A DNA stretch of 64,000 nucleotides from Nocardioides nitrophenolicus (GTDB lineage Bacteria > Actinomycetota > Actinomycetes > Propionibacteriales > Nocardioidaceae). Shown here in pieces: positions 44,059 to 52,939 of the stretch (position 1 is the stretch's first letter; every line of letters begins with the position of its first letter). The notes beneath the pieces are model-generated. The model did no database searches and had not been told where the DNA came from. It worked only from the letters and a program-made list of their open reading frames with translations. The stretch spans positions 310,001-374,000 of the forward strand of contig NZ_JAFBBY010000001.1 in NCBI RefSeq assembly GCF_016907515.1, in the 5' to 3' direction. Made by a program: the position numbers and the translations under genes.

Positions 44059-44514
44059 TCAGGCGCCGGACTCGACGCGCTTCTTCAGGCCCTTGAGCGC
44101 GGTGTCGATCAGGATCTTCTCGCCCTTGCGCTTGAGCATGCCGATCAGCGGGATGGAGACGTCGAGCGCCAGCCGGTAGGTCACCTCGGTCGCGCCGCCG
44201 GTCTCGCGCAGCACGTAGGCGCCCTCCAGCGCCTTGAGCATCTTGCCCTCGACCAGGGTCCAGGTGACCTGGCGGTCGCCGTCCCACACGTAGGAGAGGG
44301 TGTACTCGTCCTTGATCGGCGACACGTCCAGCGCGAAGAACACCTCGCGGGCCCGGCCGGCCTGGGTCGGGTCGGCGGCGTCGTAGGACGAGCGCACGTC
44401 GGCCACGGTGACGCCCTTGGCCCACTGCGGGTAGGCCGCGAAGTCGGCGATGACGGCCATCACATCCGCGGCAGGGGCGTCGACGACGATCGACGAGGAC
44501 GTCTGTTCGGCCAT
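44059..44514 (-). CDS. SRPBCC/polyketide-cyclase-like protein
   Basis: A 151-aa SRPBCC (START-like) protein: SSSIVVDAPAADVMAVIADFAAYPQWAKGV, the central sheet, and the C-terminal helix IDTALKGLKKRVESGA. It corresponds in position to Rv2185c. The ligand is probably a lipid or polyketide but unknown. It is divergent from the acyl-CoA synthetase gene (80 bases between starts). Confidence 0.82.
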   Translation of the reverse strand: MAEQTSSSIVVDAPAADVMAVIADFAAYPQWAKGVTVADVRSSYDAADPTQAGRAREVFFALDVSPIKDEYTLSYVWDGDRQVTWTLVEGKMLKALEGAYVLRETGGATEVTYRLALDVSIPLIGMLKRKGEKILIDTALKGLKKRVESGA

Positions 44515-44594
44515 GGCCGGAAGGCTACCGGACCGAACCGGCACCGCCGACGGGTGTGGTCCGCGCGGGCCCAACTCGGCGGTAACCTGCACGG

Positions 44595-46385
44595 GTGCGC
44601 GAGTACTCGACCCCGCAGACCATCGAGATCCCGACGACGGGCAACCTCACCGACGACGTGGTCCGCAACGCGGCGGAGGCGCCGGACGCCGTCCAGTTCA
44701 GCCGCGCGAACGTCGACGGGGGCTGGGACGACGTGTCGTGCGCCACCTTCCTCGCCGAGGTGTCGGCGGTCGCGAAGGGGCTGATGGCGGCCGGCGTCGC
44801 GCCCGGCGACCGGGTGGCCCTGATCTCGCGCACCCGCTACGAGTGGACCCTGCTCGACTACGCGATCTGGTTCGCGGGCGCGGCGACCGTGCCGATCTAC
44901 GAGTCCTCCTCGGAGGAGCAGATCGGCTGGATCCTCTCCGACTCGGGCGCCCGCGCCGTCGTCTGCGAGGACGCGGGCCACCGCGCCCGGGTCGAGGCGA
45001 CCCGCGCCACGCTGCCCGCGCTCGAGCACCTGTGGACCATCGAGGACGGTGCCGTCGCGGCCCTGACCGAGCTGGGGACGGCGATCGACGACGCCACCCT
45101 CGAGGCCCGGCGTACGACGGCCGGCCCGGCCGACCTCGCGACCCTGATCTACACCTCCGGCACCACCGGGCGGCCCAAGGGCTGCATGCTCACCCACGAC
45201 AACTTCCAGACCGAGCTGGGCGTCGCGGTCGCCGAGCTGGAGCGGCTCTTCGACGCCGAGGGCGCCTCGACGCTGCTGTTCCTGCCGCTGGCGCACGTGT
45301 TCGCGCGGATCATCCAGGTCGGCTGCATCAAGTCCCGCACCCGCCTGGGCCACAGCGCCGACATCAAGAACCTGCTCCCCCAGCTGGCCACCTTCCAGCC
45401 GACGTTCATCCTCGCGGTCCCCCGCGTCTTCGAGAAGGTGTTCAACACCGCGTCCCAGAAGGCGACGGCCGACGGCAAGGGCAAGATCTTCGACCGCGCG
45501 GCCGAGACCGCGATCGCCTACTCCCGTGCGCTCGACGGCGGGCGGGTGCCGATCCGGGTGCGGGCCCAGCACGCCCTGTTCTCGCGGCTGGTCTACGGCA
45601 AGCTGCGCACCGCCCTCGGCGGACGCTGCGAGTTCGCGGTCTCCGGCGGGGCGCCGCTCGGCGACCGGCTCGGGCACTTCTACCGCGGGATCGGGGTCAC
45701 CGTGCTCGAGGGCTACGGGCTGACCGAGTCCACCGCGGCGCTGACCGTGAACCTGCCCGACGCCCAGAAGGTCGGCACGGTCGGGCGCCCGATCCCCGGC
45801 ACCGCCGTCCGGATCGCCGACGACGGCGAGCTGCTGTTCCGCGGCGGCCAGGTCTTCACCGGCTACTGGCAGAACCCGGCCGCCACGGCCGAGGCGATCG
45901 ACGCCGACGGCTGGTTCCACACCGGCGACGTGGGCGAGGTCGACGACGAGGGCTTCGTGCGGATCACCGGACGCAAGAAGGAGATCCTGGTGACCGCCGG
46001 CGGCAAGAACGTCGCCCCGGCCGTCCTCGAGGACCGGGTCCGGGCGGCCGCCCTGGTCAGCCAGTGCCTGGTCGTCGGCGACGGCCAGCCGTTCATCGCG
46101 GCGCTGGTCACCATCGACGAGGAGGCCTTCCCGGCCTGGGCCGAGCAGCACGGCAAGACCGGCAAGGTGGCCGACCTGGTCGACGACGAGGACCTGCGCG
46201 CCGAGGTGCAGGCCGCGGTCGACGAGGCCAACAAGGCCGTCTCCAAGGCCGAGTCGATCCGGAAGTTCGCCATCCTGCCGGCGGACTGGACCGAGGAGGC
46301 CGGTCAGGTGACGCCGAGCCTGAAGCTGAAGCGCAATGTCGTGATGCGCGAGTGTCGCGACGAGATCGCCGCCCTCTACGGCTGA
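44595..46385 (+). CDS. Long-chain acyl-CoA synthetase (FadD15-like)
   Basis: A 596-aa AMP-forming ligase. The core motif YTSGTTGRPKGCMLTHDN (A3), ATP-binding GYGLTESTAALTVN and WFHTGDVGEVDDEGFVRITGRKKEILVTAGGKNVAPAVLED (A7/A8) are complete, as is the C-terminal lysine region. It activates fatty acids with ATP and CoA. From memory it holds the same position as fadD15 (Rv2187). GTG start. Confidence 0.94.
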   Translation: MREYSTPQTIEIPTTGNLTDDVVRNAAEAPDAVQFSRANVDGGWDDVSCATFLAEVSAVAKGLMAAGVAPGDRVALISRTRYEWTLLDYAIWFAGAATVPIYESSSEEQIGWILSDSGARAVVCEDAGHRARVEATRATLPALEHLWTIEDGAVAALTELGTAIDDATLEARRTTAGPADLATLIYTSGTTGRPKGCMLTHDNFQTELGVAVAELERLFDAEGASTLLFLPLAHVFARIIQVGCIKSRTRLGHSADIKNLLPQLATFQPTFILAVPRVFEKVFNTASQKATADGKGKIFDRAAETAIAYSRALDGGRVPIRVRAQHALFSRLVYGKLRTALGGRCEFAVSGGAPLGDRLGHFYRGIGVTVLEGYGLTESTAALTVNLPDAQKVGTVGRPIPGTAVRIADDGELLFRGGQVFTGYWQNPAATAEAIDADGWFHTGDVGEVDDEGFVRITGRKKEILVTAGGKNVAPAVLEDRVRAAALVSQCLVVGDGQPFIAALVTIDEEAFPAWAEQHGKTGKVADLVDDEDLRAEVQAAVDEANKAVSKAESIRKFAILPADWTEEAGQVTPSLKLKRNVVMRECRDEIAALYG

Positions 46386-46579
46386 GGCCCGCGGCCCGGC
46401 CGGACGGGCACTCCTGCCGGGACATAGTCCCAACGGGCCATCCCCGACGTTGCGATCGGGCATCATTCGGCTCCAATTGGGGCTTTTGCTCACACCACCG
46501 CAGTCGACTTCGCTAGCCTCGCCGTGCGCTGCAGCCGGGGAGCAGTGACCATGCACATGGGGAGCGGGAGGGCTCTGAA
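46386..46579. other. Intergenic gap before the Tad locus
   Basis: This 194-base gap follows fadD15-like and precedes cpaB. It contains one short dyad (GGGAC-ATA-GTCCC near 46418) and a strong GGGAGGG ribosome site 7 bases before the GTG. No convincing promoter or RNA was identified, although this is where the Tad operon must begin. Confidence 0.5.
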
Positions 46580-47305
46580 GTGGACCGTCGCAGGTTGTTG
46601 CTCGTCGTCGCCGCGGTGATCGCCGCGCTCGGCGTCGCGCTGGTCTTCGTCTTCGCGCGGGGCGCGGAGTCGCGGGCCGCGGAGAAGTACCAGACGACGA
46701 AGGTCGTCACCGTGGCCGCCGGGAAGACGGTGGTCGCGGGCGAGAGCATCGCCTCGGCGCTGAAGACCAACAAGCTCACCGAGACCGACGTGCCGCAGGG
46801 CCAGGTCCTGGAGAACGCGCTGCGCCAGAGCGACCTGGGCGATCTCGACGGCAAGGTCGCGCTGACCACGCTGTACGCCGGCGAGCAGCTGCTGTCCACC
46901 AAGTTCGGCGGCGTCGGCGACCCGGTCGACGTGGCCTCGCTGCCGCTGCCCACGGGCATGATCGCCAAGCCGGAGTCCTTCGACCTCCCGGTCGGCGCGT
47001 TCATCGAGCCCGGCTCGCAGCTCGCCGTCTTCCTGACGGTCAACCCGAGCACGCCCACCTGCCTGCTCATCGACCGCGTCACCGTCCTCTCGAAGGGCGG
47101 GCAGACCGAGACCGCCACCGACGGCAGCAGTGACAGCGCCGAGAAGGCCGCGCCGGCCCTCCACCTCGCCGTGACCCAGAAGCAGTTCGAATGGCTGCAG
47201 GACGGTCGCGAGCGCGGCGAGCTGTCCGTGGCCCTGCTCAACGCAGAGAGCGACGTCCAGCTCGACAAGACGGGCCCCTGCGCCACCATCCGCGACAGCG
47301 AGTGA
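46580..47305 (+). CDS. cpaB: CpaB/RcpC-type Flp pilus assembly protein
   Basis: A 241-aa protein with one N-terminal membrane segment (LLLVVAAVIAALGVALVFVFA) and a SAF-like domain (VVTVAAGKTVVAGESIASAL). In Tad systems CpaB/RcpC is a periplasmic or envelope component that binds the assembly apparatus. It starts the Tad run, 7 bases before cpaE. Confidence 0.85.
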   Translation: MDRRRLLLVVAAVIAALGVALVFVFARGAESRAAEKYQTTKVVTVAAGKTVVAGESIASALKTNKLTETDVPQGQVLENALRQSDLGDLDGKVALTTLYAGEQLLSTKFGGVGDPVDVASLPLPTGMIAKPESFDLPVGAFIEPGSQLAVFLTVNPSTPTCLLIDRVTVLSKGGQTETATDGSSDSAEKAAPALHLAVTQKQFEWLQDGRERGELSVALLNAESDVQLDKTGPCATIRDSE

Positions 47306-47312
47306 GGACGAC

Positions 47313-48500
47313 ATGCCGGTTCTCGTCGAACAGGATCCGTCGCTCGTCGACAGCCTGGTGCGCGCCATGCCCACCGGTTCCCACGCGGTCGCCTCGGCCG
47401 AGCGGGCCCTGGCCTGGCTCGACCAGCACCCGGACGAGTACGTCGTGGCCCTCGGCCCGACCGTCGACCTCGGCGCCGCCCTGGCCACCGCCGAGGAGCT
47501 GCGCATCAAGCGCCCCACGGTCAGCGTCGTCCTGGTCCGCGACCACTTCGACACCGACGTCCTGACCAAGGCGATGCACGCCGGCGTCCGCGACGTCGTG
47601 GTCGCGGGCGGCGACGAGAAGGCGCTCACCAGCGCCGTCGAGCGCGCCCACCAGCTCTACCAGGCGCTCCGCGGCCCGGGCGGCGCCCGCCAGCTCGGCC
47701 GGGTCGTCACCGTCTTCTCCCCCAAGGGCGGCGTCGGCAAGACGACCTCGTCGGTCAACCTGGCGCTCGCGCTGACCGACCGGGGCGCCCGCAAGGTGTG
47801 CCTGGTCGACCTGGACCTGGCGTTCGGCGACGTCGCGATCACGATGCAGCTGTTCCCCACGCACTCGATCGAGCAGGCCGTCGGCTCGGAGGACTCGATC
47901 GACCTCGCGATGCTGGAGGGCCTGCTCACCCGGCACCAGGACTCCCTGACCGTCCTGGCCGCACCGGCCCACCCCGACGTCCGCGAGCGGGTCACGCCGC
48001 TGCTCATCTCCCGCATCCTGCGGGCCCTGCGCGACGGCTTCGACTACATCGTGGTCGACACCTCGCCGTCCTTCGACGACGCCACCCTGACCGCGCTGGA
48101 CGAGACCGACGAGTGCGTGATCGTCGCGACCCTCGACGTGCCGACGCTGAAGAACGTCAAGGTCGCCCTCGAGACCATGGACATGCTGTCCATCGCCCGC
48201 GGCCACCGGCACCTGCTCCTCAACCGCGCCGACGACGAGGTCGGCATCAGCGTGGAGAAGGTCGAGAGCATCCTCAACATGCCGGTCAGCGCACAGGTCG
48301 CCACGGCCGTCGACATCGCCGCCGCCACCAACGCCGGAACGCCCATCGTCTCGCACAAGCCCGGCCACCCCGCGAGCCTGGCCTACGCCCACCTCGCCGC
48401 GTCGGTCACCGGCGAGCCGGTGCCCGCGCCGTCGTCCGCCGTCCAGGAGCCGCCCGAGCCGCCGCGCTCCCGCGGCCTGTTCCGGCGCGGGAGGGGCTGA
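47313..48500 (+). CDS. cpaE: CpaE/TadZ-like ATPase
   Basis: A 395-aa protein with a receiver-like N-terminal domain (no clear phospho-acceptor) and a ParA/MinD-like ATPase domain: deviant Walker A KGGVGKTT at 138-145, VCLVDLDLAFGDVAITM, and FDYIVVDTSPSFDDATL. TadZ/CpaE localises the pilus machine. The C-terminus is proline-rich. cpaF starts one base after its stop. Confidence 0.88.
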   Translation: MPVLVEQDPSLVDSLVRAMPTGSHAVASAERALAWLDQHPDEYVVALGPTVDLGAALATAEELRIKRPTVSVVLVRDHFDTDVLTKAMHAGVRDVVVAGGDEKALTSAVERAHQLYQALRGPGGARQLGRVVTVFSPKGGVGKTTSSVNLALALTDRGARKVCLVDLDLAFGDVAITMQLFPTHSIEQAVGSEDSIDLAMLEGLLTRHQDSLTVLAAPAHPDVRERVTPLLISRILRALRDGFDYIVVDTSPSFDDATLTALDETDECVIVATLDVPTLKNVKVALETMDMLSIARGHRHLLLNRADDEVGISVEKVESILNMPVSAQVATAVDIAAATNAGTPIVSHKPGHPASLAYAHLAASVTGEPVPAPSSAVQEPPEPPRSRGLFRRGRG

Positions 48501-48501
48501 C

Positions 48502-50049
48502 ATGTCGAGCCTCTCCGAGCGCCTCGCCGCGGCCCGCCGCGAGGCCGCGGCCCAGGGCCGCCACGCCGCAGCGCCGGCCGCCGACGCCGCGCTCCTCGCC
48601 GACGTGGTCGGCGCGACCGAGCCCGCCGCGCCCGCACCAGCCGCACCACCCACCTCGCCCGCGTCGGACGGCGAGGCGCCCGCCTCCGGGCAGAAGACCC
48701 CCGGCCCGCTCTCGTCCCGGGCCGCCGCGGCGGGTGCCGACGGCAAGCCGGGACGCCGGATCGCCGGCACCGAGACCGACCGCCTCGAGGACCTCAAGTC
48801 CAGCGTGCACACCGAGCTGATCAAGCAGCTCGGCCCGCACCTGTACGACGCGGAGATGGACCAGGAGGAGCTGGACCAGACCGTCCGCACCGTCCTGTCC
48901 GACGTCCTCGGCGCGCAGGACCGCCCGCTCAGCGCGGCCGACCGGGTCCGGGTGACCCAGGAGATCACCGACGACATCCTCGGCTACGGCCCGATCGACC
49001 CCTACCTGCGCGACCCCGAGGTCTCCGAGGTCATGGTCAACGGCCACGACGAGGTCTGGCTGGAGAAGGACGGCCGACTGGTCAAGGCCGAGGCGCACTT
49101 CGCCGACGAGGCGCACCTGCGCCGCACCATCGACAAGATCGTGTCGCGCATCGGCCGCCGCGTCGACGAGTCCTCCCCCATGGTCGACGCGCGCCTGCCC
49201 GACGGCAGCCGCGTCAACGCCATCGTGCCGCCGCTGGCGATCGACGGCTCCGCGCTGACCATCCGCAAGTTCTCCACCGACCCGCTGACCGTCCAGGACC
49301 TGATCAACTTCGGCTCCCTGACCCCGCAGACCGCCGACTTCCTCGACGCCTGCGTGCGCGGGCGACTGAACGTGATCGTGTCCGGCGGCACCGGCGCCGG
49401 CAAGACGACCACCCTCAACGTACTGTCGTCGTTCATCCCGACCGACGAGCGGATCGTCACCATCGAGGACGCCGCCGAGCTCCAGCTCAAGCAGGACCAC
49501 GTGGTGCGGCTCGAGTCGCGCCCGGCCAACATCGAGGGCAAGGGCGCGGTGACCATCCGCGACCTGGTCCGCAACAGCCTGCGCATGCGCCCCGACCGGA
49601 TCGTCGTCGGCGAGGTCCGCGACGCCTCGGCGCTCGACATGCTCCAGGCCATGAACACCGGCCACGACGGCTCGATCTGCACCCTGCACTCCAACGGCCC
49701 CCGCGACACGCTGGCCCGCATGGAGACGATGGTGCTGATGGCCGGCATGGACCTGCCGATCCGCGCGATCCGCGAGCAGGTCGCCTCGGCCGTCGACCTG
49801 ATCGTGCACCAGACGCGCTTCAAGGACGGCTCGCGCCGGATCACCCACATCACCGAGGTGGAGCGGATGGAGGGCGACATCATCACCCTCCAGGACATCT
49901 TCGTCTTCGACAACTCCGCCGGCTTCGACGAGAACGGCCGGATCCTCGGCCGGCTGCGCTCCACCGGCCTGCGGCCCAAGTTCCTGGAGAAGCTGGCCTA
50001 CGCCAACGTCGCCGTCGACCCCACGATCTTCCGGACGGAACGCATCTGA
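48502..50049 (+). CDS. cpaF: CpaF/TadA secretion ATPase
   Basis: A 515-aa GspE/PilB-type hexameric ATPase that drives Flp pilus assembly. Walker A GGTGAGKTT at about 295-303, then the Asp box (RIVTIEDAAELQL), the Walker B (RMRPDRIVVGEVR) and the His box (MNTGHDGSICTLHSNGPRDTLARME). The stop overlaps the next ATG by one base (TGATG). Confidence 0.94.
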   Translation: MSSLSERLAAARREAAAQGRHAAAPAADAALLADVVGATEPAAPAPAAPPTSPASDGEAPASGQKTPGPLSSRAAAAGADGKPGRRIAGTETDRLEDLKSSVHTELIKQLGPHLYDAEMDQEELDQTVRTVLSDVLGAQDRPLSAADRVRVTQEITDDILGYGPIDPYLRDPEVSEVMVNGHDEVWLEKDGRLVKAEAHFADEAHLRRTIDKIVSRIGRRVDESSPMVDARLPDGSRVNAIVPPLAIDGSALTIRKFSTDPLTVQDLINFGSLTPQTADFLDACVRGRLNVIVSGGTGAGKTTTLNVLSSFIPTDERIVTIEDAAELQLKQDHVVRLESRPANIEGKGAVTIRDLVRNSLRMRPDRIVVGEVRDASALDMLQAMNTGHDGSICTLHSNGPRDTLARMETMVLMAGMDLPIRAIREQVASAVDLIVHQTRFKDGSRRITHITEVERMEGDIITLQDIFVFDNSAGFDENGRILGRLRSTGLRPKFLEKLAYANVAVDPTIFRTERI

Positions 50050-51989
50050 TGCCCGGGCGGCGGATGGCCCGCGGGTGCGCCCGGTGGACGGCGTCGCTGC
50101 TGCTCGCCCTCCTCGCGGTCCTGGTCGGGGCGCCGGCGTACGCCGTGGACGGGGGCATCGCCCACGTCGAGTCGACCGGCGACGGCATCCGGATCCTCGT
50201 CGACGTGCCTGCCGGCAGCCGGGTCGAGCTGTCCGGCGCGACCGCGAGCCTCGACGGCACCTCCCTGGACGCGACCGCGAGCAGCACCACGTCCGGCTCG
50301 GCGGTCAAGCGCACCACGGTGCTGGCGATCGACACCAGCAACTCGATGCGCAAGCAGGGCCGGTTCGAGGCCGCCCAGCAGGCCGCGACGAGCTACCTCG
50401 ACGCGGTCCCCGACGACGTCGAGGTCGGCATCGTCACCTTCGACAGCACCGTCGACGTGGCGCTGGAGCCGACGACCGACCGAGCCGCCGCGCGCGCCGT
50501 CGTCGACGGGCTGAGCCTGCAGCGCAACACCCTGCTGTACGACGGCATCATCGCCGCCACCGACCTCGCCGGCGACACCGGACAGCGCGCCGTGCTGCTG
50601 CTCTCCGACGGCGCGGACGCGGGCTCCGCGGCGTCCATCGAGGACGCCACCGCCGCGATCAAGGACGCCGGCACCCGGGTCAACATCGTCGGACTCGACC
50701 TCGCCGAGAACGAGCTCACCCCGCTGCGCACCATCGCCGGCGCGGCCAAGGGCGAGGTGATCACCTCCACCGGACCGGCCCTGGCCGCCGCCTTCGCCGA
50801 GCAGGCCGAGGCACTGGCCGACCAGGTCCTCGTCACCGCGCCGCTCCCCTCCGGCTTCTCCGCCCGGGTCGCGACCGTCGAGGTCAGCCTGCCGACGAGC
50901 GACGGCGAGCCGGTCGTCGCGCGCAGCCTGGCCACCATCGAGGCGGCCAGCACGCCGGGCACCGCGGCCCCGCTGCCCACCATCGCCGACCCGGACGGCG
51001 GCGGGTTCACCGCCCCCGACTGGCTGCTGTGGGTCGGCGTCGGCGTGTTCGCCGTCGGCCTGGTGTCGGTGGCGCTGCTGCTGGTGCCGCCCAAGCCCGC
51101 GCCGATGAGCATCGCGGACCGGGTGACGGCGTACAGCACCCGGGTGGCGGGCGTCGAGGAGCGCGCCCACAAGCCGCAGGCCGACCCGGTGCTCGACCAG
51201 GCCAAGGCGGCCGCGGCCGAGATCCTGCAGCGCAACAGCGCCCTCAACGACCGGATGACCCGCCGGCTGGGAGCCGCCGGCAGCGAGTTCAAGCCCTCGG
51301 AGTGGCTGCTGCTGCACGTCGGCGCGGTCGTCGCGGGAGGTGTCGTCGGTCTGCTGCTCGGCCAGGGCAACCTCGTCGTCGGGCTGCTCTTCATGCTCGT
51401 CGGGTTCGCGCTCCCGCCGCTGTACCTGAGGTTCATGGCCGGTCGCCGCCGACGCGCCTTCGACGCGGCCCTGCCCGAGGTGCTGCAGCTGCTGTCGGGC
51501 GCGCTGAGCGCCGGCCTGTCCCTCGCCCAGGCGGTCGACACGGTCGTTCGCGAGGGGCCCGAGCCGATCGCCTCCGAGTTCAAGCGGGTGCTGGTCGAGG
51601 CCCGGATCGGGGTCTCCATCGAGGACGCCTTCGAGGGCGTCGCGCACCGCTTCCAGAGCAAGGACTTCGGCTGGGCCGTGATGGCGATCCGGATCCAGCG
51701 TCAGGTCGGCGGCAACCTGGCCGAGCTGCTGACGACGGTCGCGGCGACCATGCGCGAGCGGCAGTACCTGCGCCGGCACGTGCGGGCACTGTCGGCCGAG
51801 GGCCGGCTGTCCGCGGTCATCCTGTGCGCGCTGCCGATCTGCTTCTTCCTCTTCCTCTTCCTGGTGAACCGGCCCTTCCTCGACCCGCTGATCCACGACC
51901 CGCGCGGCTGGGTGCTCTCCGGGTTCGGCATCTTGTGGATGAGCATCGGGAGCTTCTGGATGTCACGCATGGTGAAGGTGGATGCCTGA
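50049..51989 (+). CDS. tadB: VWA-TadB fusion protein
   Basis: A 646-aa fusion. A signal or anchor segment (about 12-32) is followed by a VWA domain whose metal site starts DTSNS at 95-99, a membrane segment (about 322-345) and a TadB/GspF domain: two hydrophobic segments (about 420-460), the cytoplasmic block ALPEVLQLLSGALSAGLSLAQAVDTV and C-terminal segments near 595-640. Ordinary TadB lacks the exported VWA part, so this copy may sense or bind something outside. It overlaps tadC by one base. Confidence 0.9.
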   Translation: MPGRRMARGCARWTASLLLALLAVLVGAPAYAVDGGIAHVESTGDGIRILVDVPAGSRVELSGATASLDGTSLDATASSTTSGSAVKRTTVLAIDTSNSMRKQGRFEAAQQAATSYLDAVPDDVEVGIVTFDSTVDVALEPTTDRAAARAVVDGLSLQRNTLLYDGIIAATDLAGDTGQRAVLLLSDGADAGSAASIEDATAAIKDAGTRVNIVGLDLAENELTPLRTIAGAAKGEVITSTGPALAAAFAEQAEALADQVLVTAPLPSGFSARVATVEVSLPTSDGEPVVARSLATIEAASTPGTAAPLPTIADPDGGGFTAPDWLLWVGVGVFAVGLVSVALLLVPPKPAPMSIADRVTAYSTRVAGVEERAHKPQADPVLDQAKAAAAEILQRNSALNDRMTRRLGAAGSEFKPSEWLLLHVGAVVAGGVVGLLLGQGNLVVGLLFMLVGFALPPLYLRFMAGRRRRAFDAALPEVLQLLSGALSAGLSLAQAVDTVVREGPEPIASEFKRVLVEARIGVSIEDAFEGVAHRFQSKDFGWAVMAIRIQRQVGGNLAELLTTVAATMRERQYLRRHVRALSAEGRLSAVILCALPICFFLFLFLVNRPFLDPLIHDPRGWVLSGFGILWMSIGSFWMSRMVKVDA

Positions 51990-52909
51990 TGCTGCTCCTG
52001 CTCGCATTCGTGCTGTTCGTCGCGGCGATCGCCGCCACCGGCGCTGCCTTCGCCAAGGAGCCGCCGAGCGGGCTCGCCCGCGCTCTCGAGGCCCTCGAGC
52101 GGTCCGGTCAGGCCGGCCACGAGCTGGCCGAGCAGGCCGACCAGCCCTTCGCCGACCGGATCCTCGCGCCCTTCCAGGCCCGGGCCCTGGCCCTCGGGCG
52201 GCGGCTGACCGGTGCCGACAAGGCCGACCGGATCCGGCGCCGGCTCGACTTCGCCGGCAACCCGCGCGGCTGGACCATCGACCGGGTGCTGTCCATGAAG
52301 GTGCTGTGCGCGGTCGTGCTCCCGGTCGTCGTGGTGGCCTACGGGCTGCTCCTGGGCGGCTCGTTCACCGTGCTGCTCGTGGTCGCCGTCGCCGCCGCGC
52401 TGCTGGGCTTCGTCGGCCCCGACCTCTACCTGTACAACAAGGCCGCCCACCGCGCCGACCAGATGAGGCGCACCCTGGCCGACGCCGTCGACCTGCTCAC
52501 CATCAGCGTGGAGGCCGGTCTCGGCTTCGACGCGGCGGTCCAGCAGGTCGCGCGCAACACCACCGGCCCGATCGCCGAGGAGTTCTCCCGGGTGCTGCGC
52601 GAGATGCAGCTCGGCATGAGCCGCTCCGAGGCGCTCAAGGCGATGGGCGCCCGGAGCAATGTCGAGGACCTCAACACCTTCGTCGGCTCGATGGTGCAGG
52701 CCGACGCCTTCGGCATCCCGATCGCCCAGGTGCTGCGCGTGCAGTCCAGCGAGATCCGGGTCAAGCGGCGCCAGTACGCCGAGGAGAAGGCCCAGCAGGT
52801 GCCGGTGAAGATCATGGTCCCGCTGATCTTCTTCATCCTCCCCTGCCTGTTCGTCGTCGTCATGGGGCCTGCCGTGCTGAACGCACTCGACGCGTTCAAC
52901 GGCAAGTGA
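51989..52909 (+). CDS. tadC: TadC inner-membrane assembly protein
   Basis: A 306-aa GspF-like protein with an N-terminal hydrophobic segment, a pair of membrane segments (about 105-155) and a C-terminal one (IMVPLIFFILPCLFVVVMGPAVL). The cytoplasmic block ADAVDLLTISVEAGLGFDAAVQQVARNT is the T2SSF signature. With TadB it forms the platform that loads pilins. TadE and TadF pseudopilin genes do not follow. Confidence 0.92.
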   Translation: MLLLLAFVLFVAAIAATGAAFAKEPPSGLARALEALERSGQAGHELAEQADQPFADRILAPFQARALALGRRLTGADKADRIRRRLDFAGNPRGWTIDRVLSMKVLCAVVLPVVVVAYGLLLGGSFTVLLVVAVAAALLGFVGPDLYLYNKAAHRADQMRRTLADAVDLLTISVEAGLGFDAAVQQVARNTTGPIAEEFSRVLREMQLGMSRSEALKAMGARSNVEDLNTFVGSMVQADAFGIPIAQVLRVQSSEIRVKRRQYAEEKAQQVPVKIMVPLIFFILPCLFVVVMGPAVLNALDAFNGK

Positions 52910-52939
52910 GCAGGCCGGCTCAGCACTAGGGTGGAGACC

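Noticed and set aside
46418..46430. GGGAC-ATA-GTCCC as the fadD15-like terminator
   Set aside because: The stem is only 5 bases with a 3-base loop and no T-run, too weak to call.
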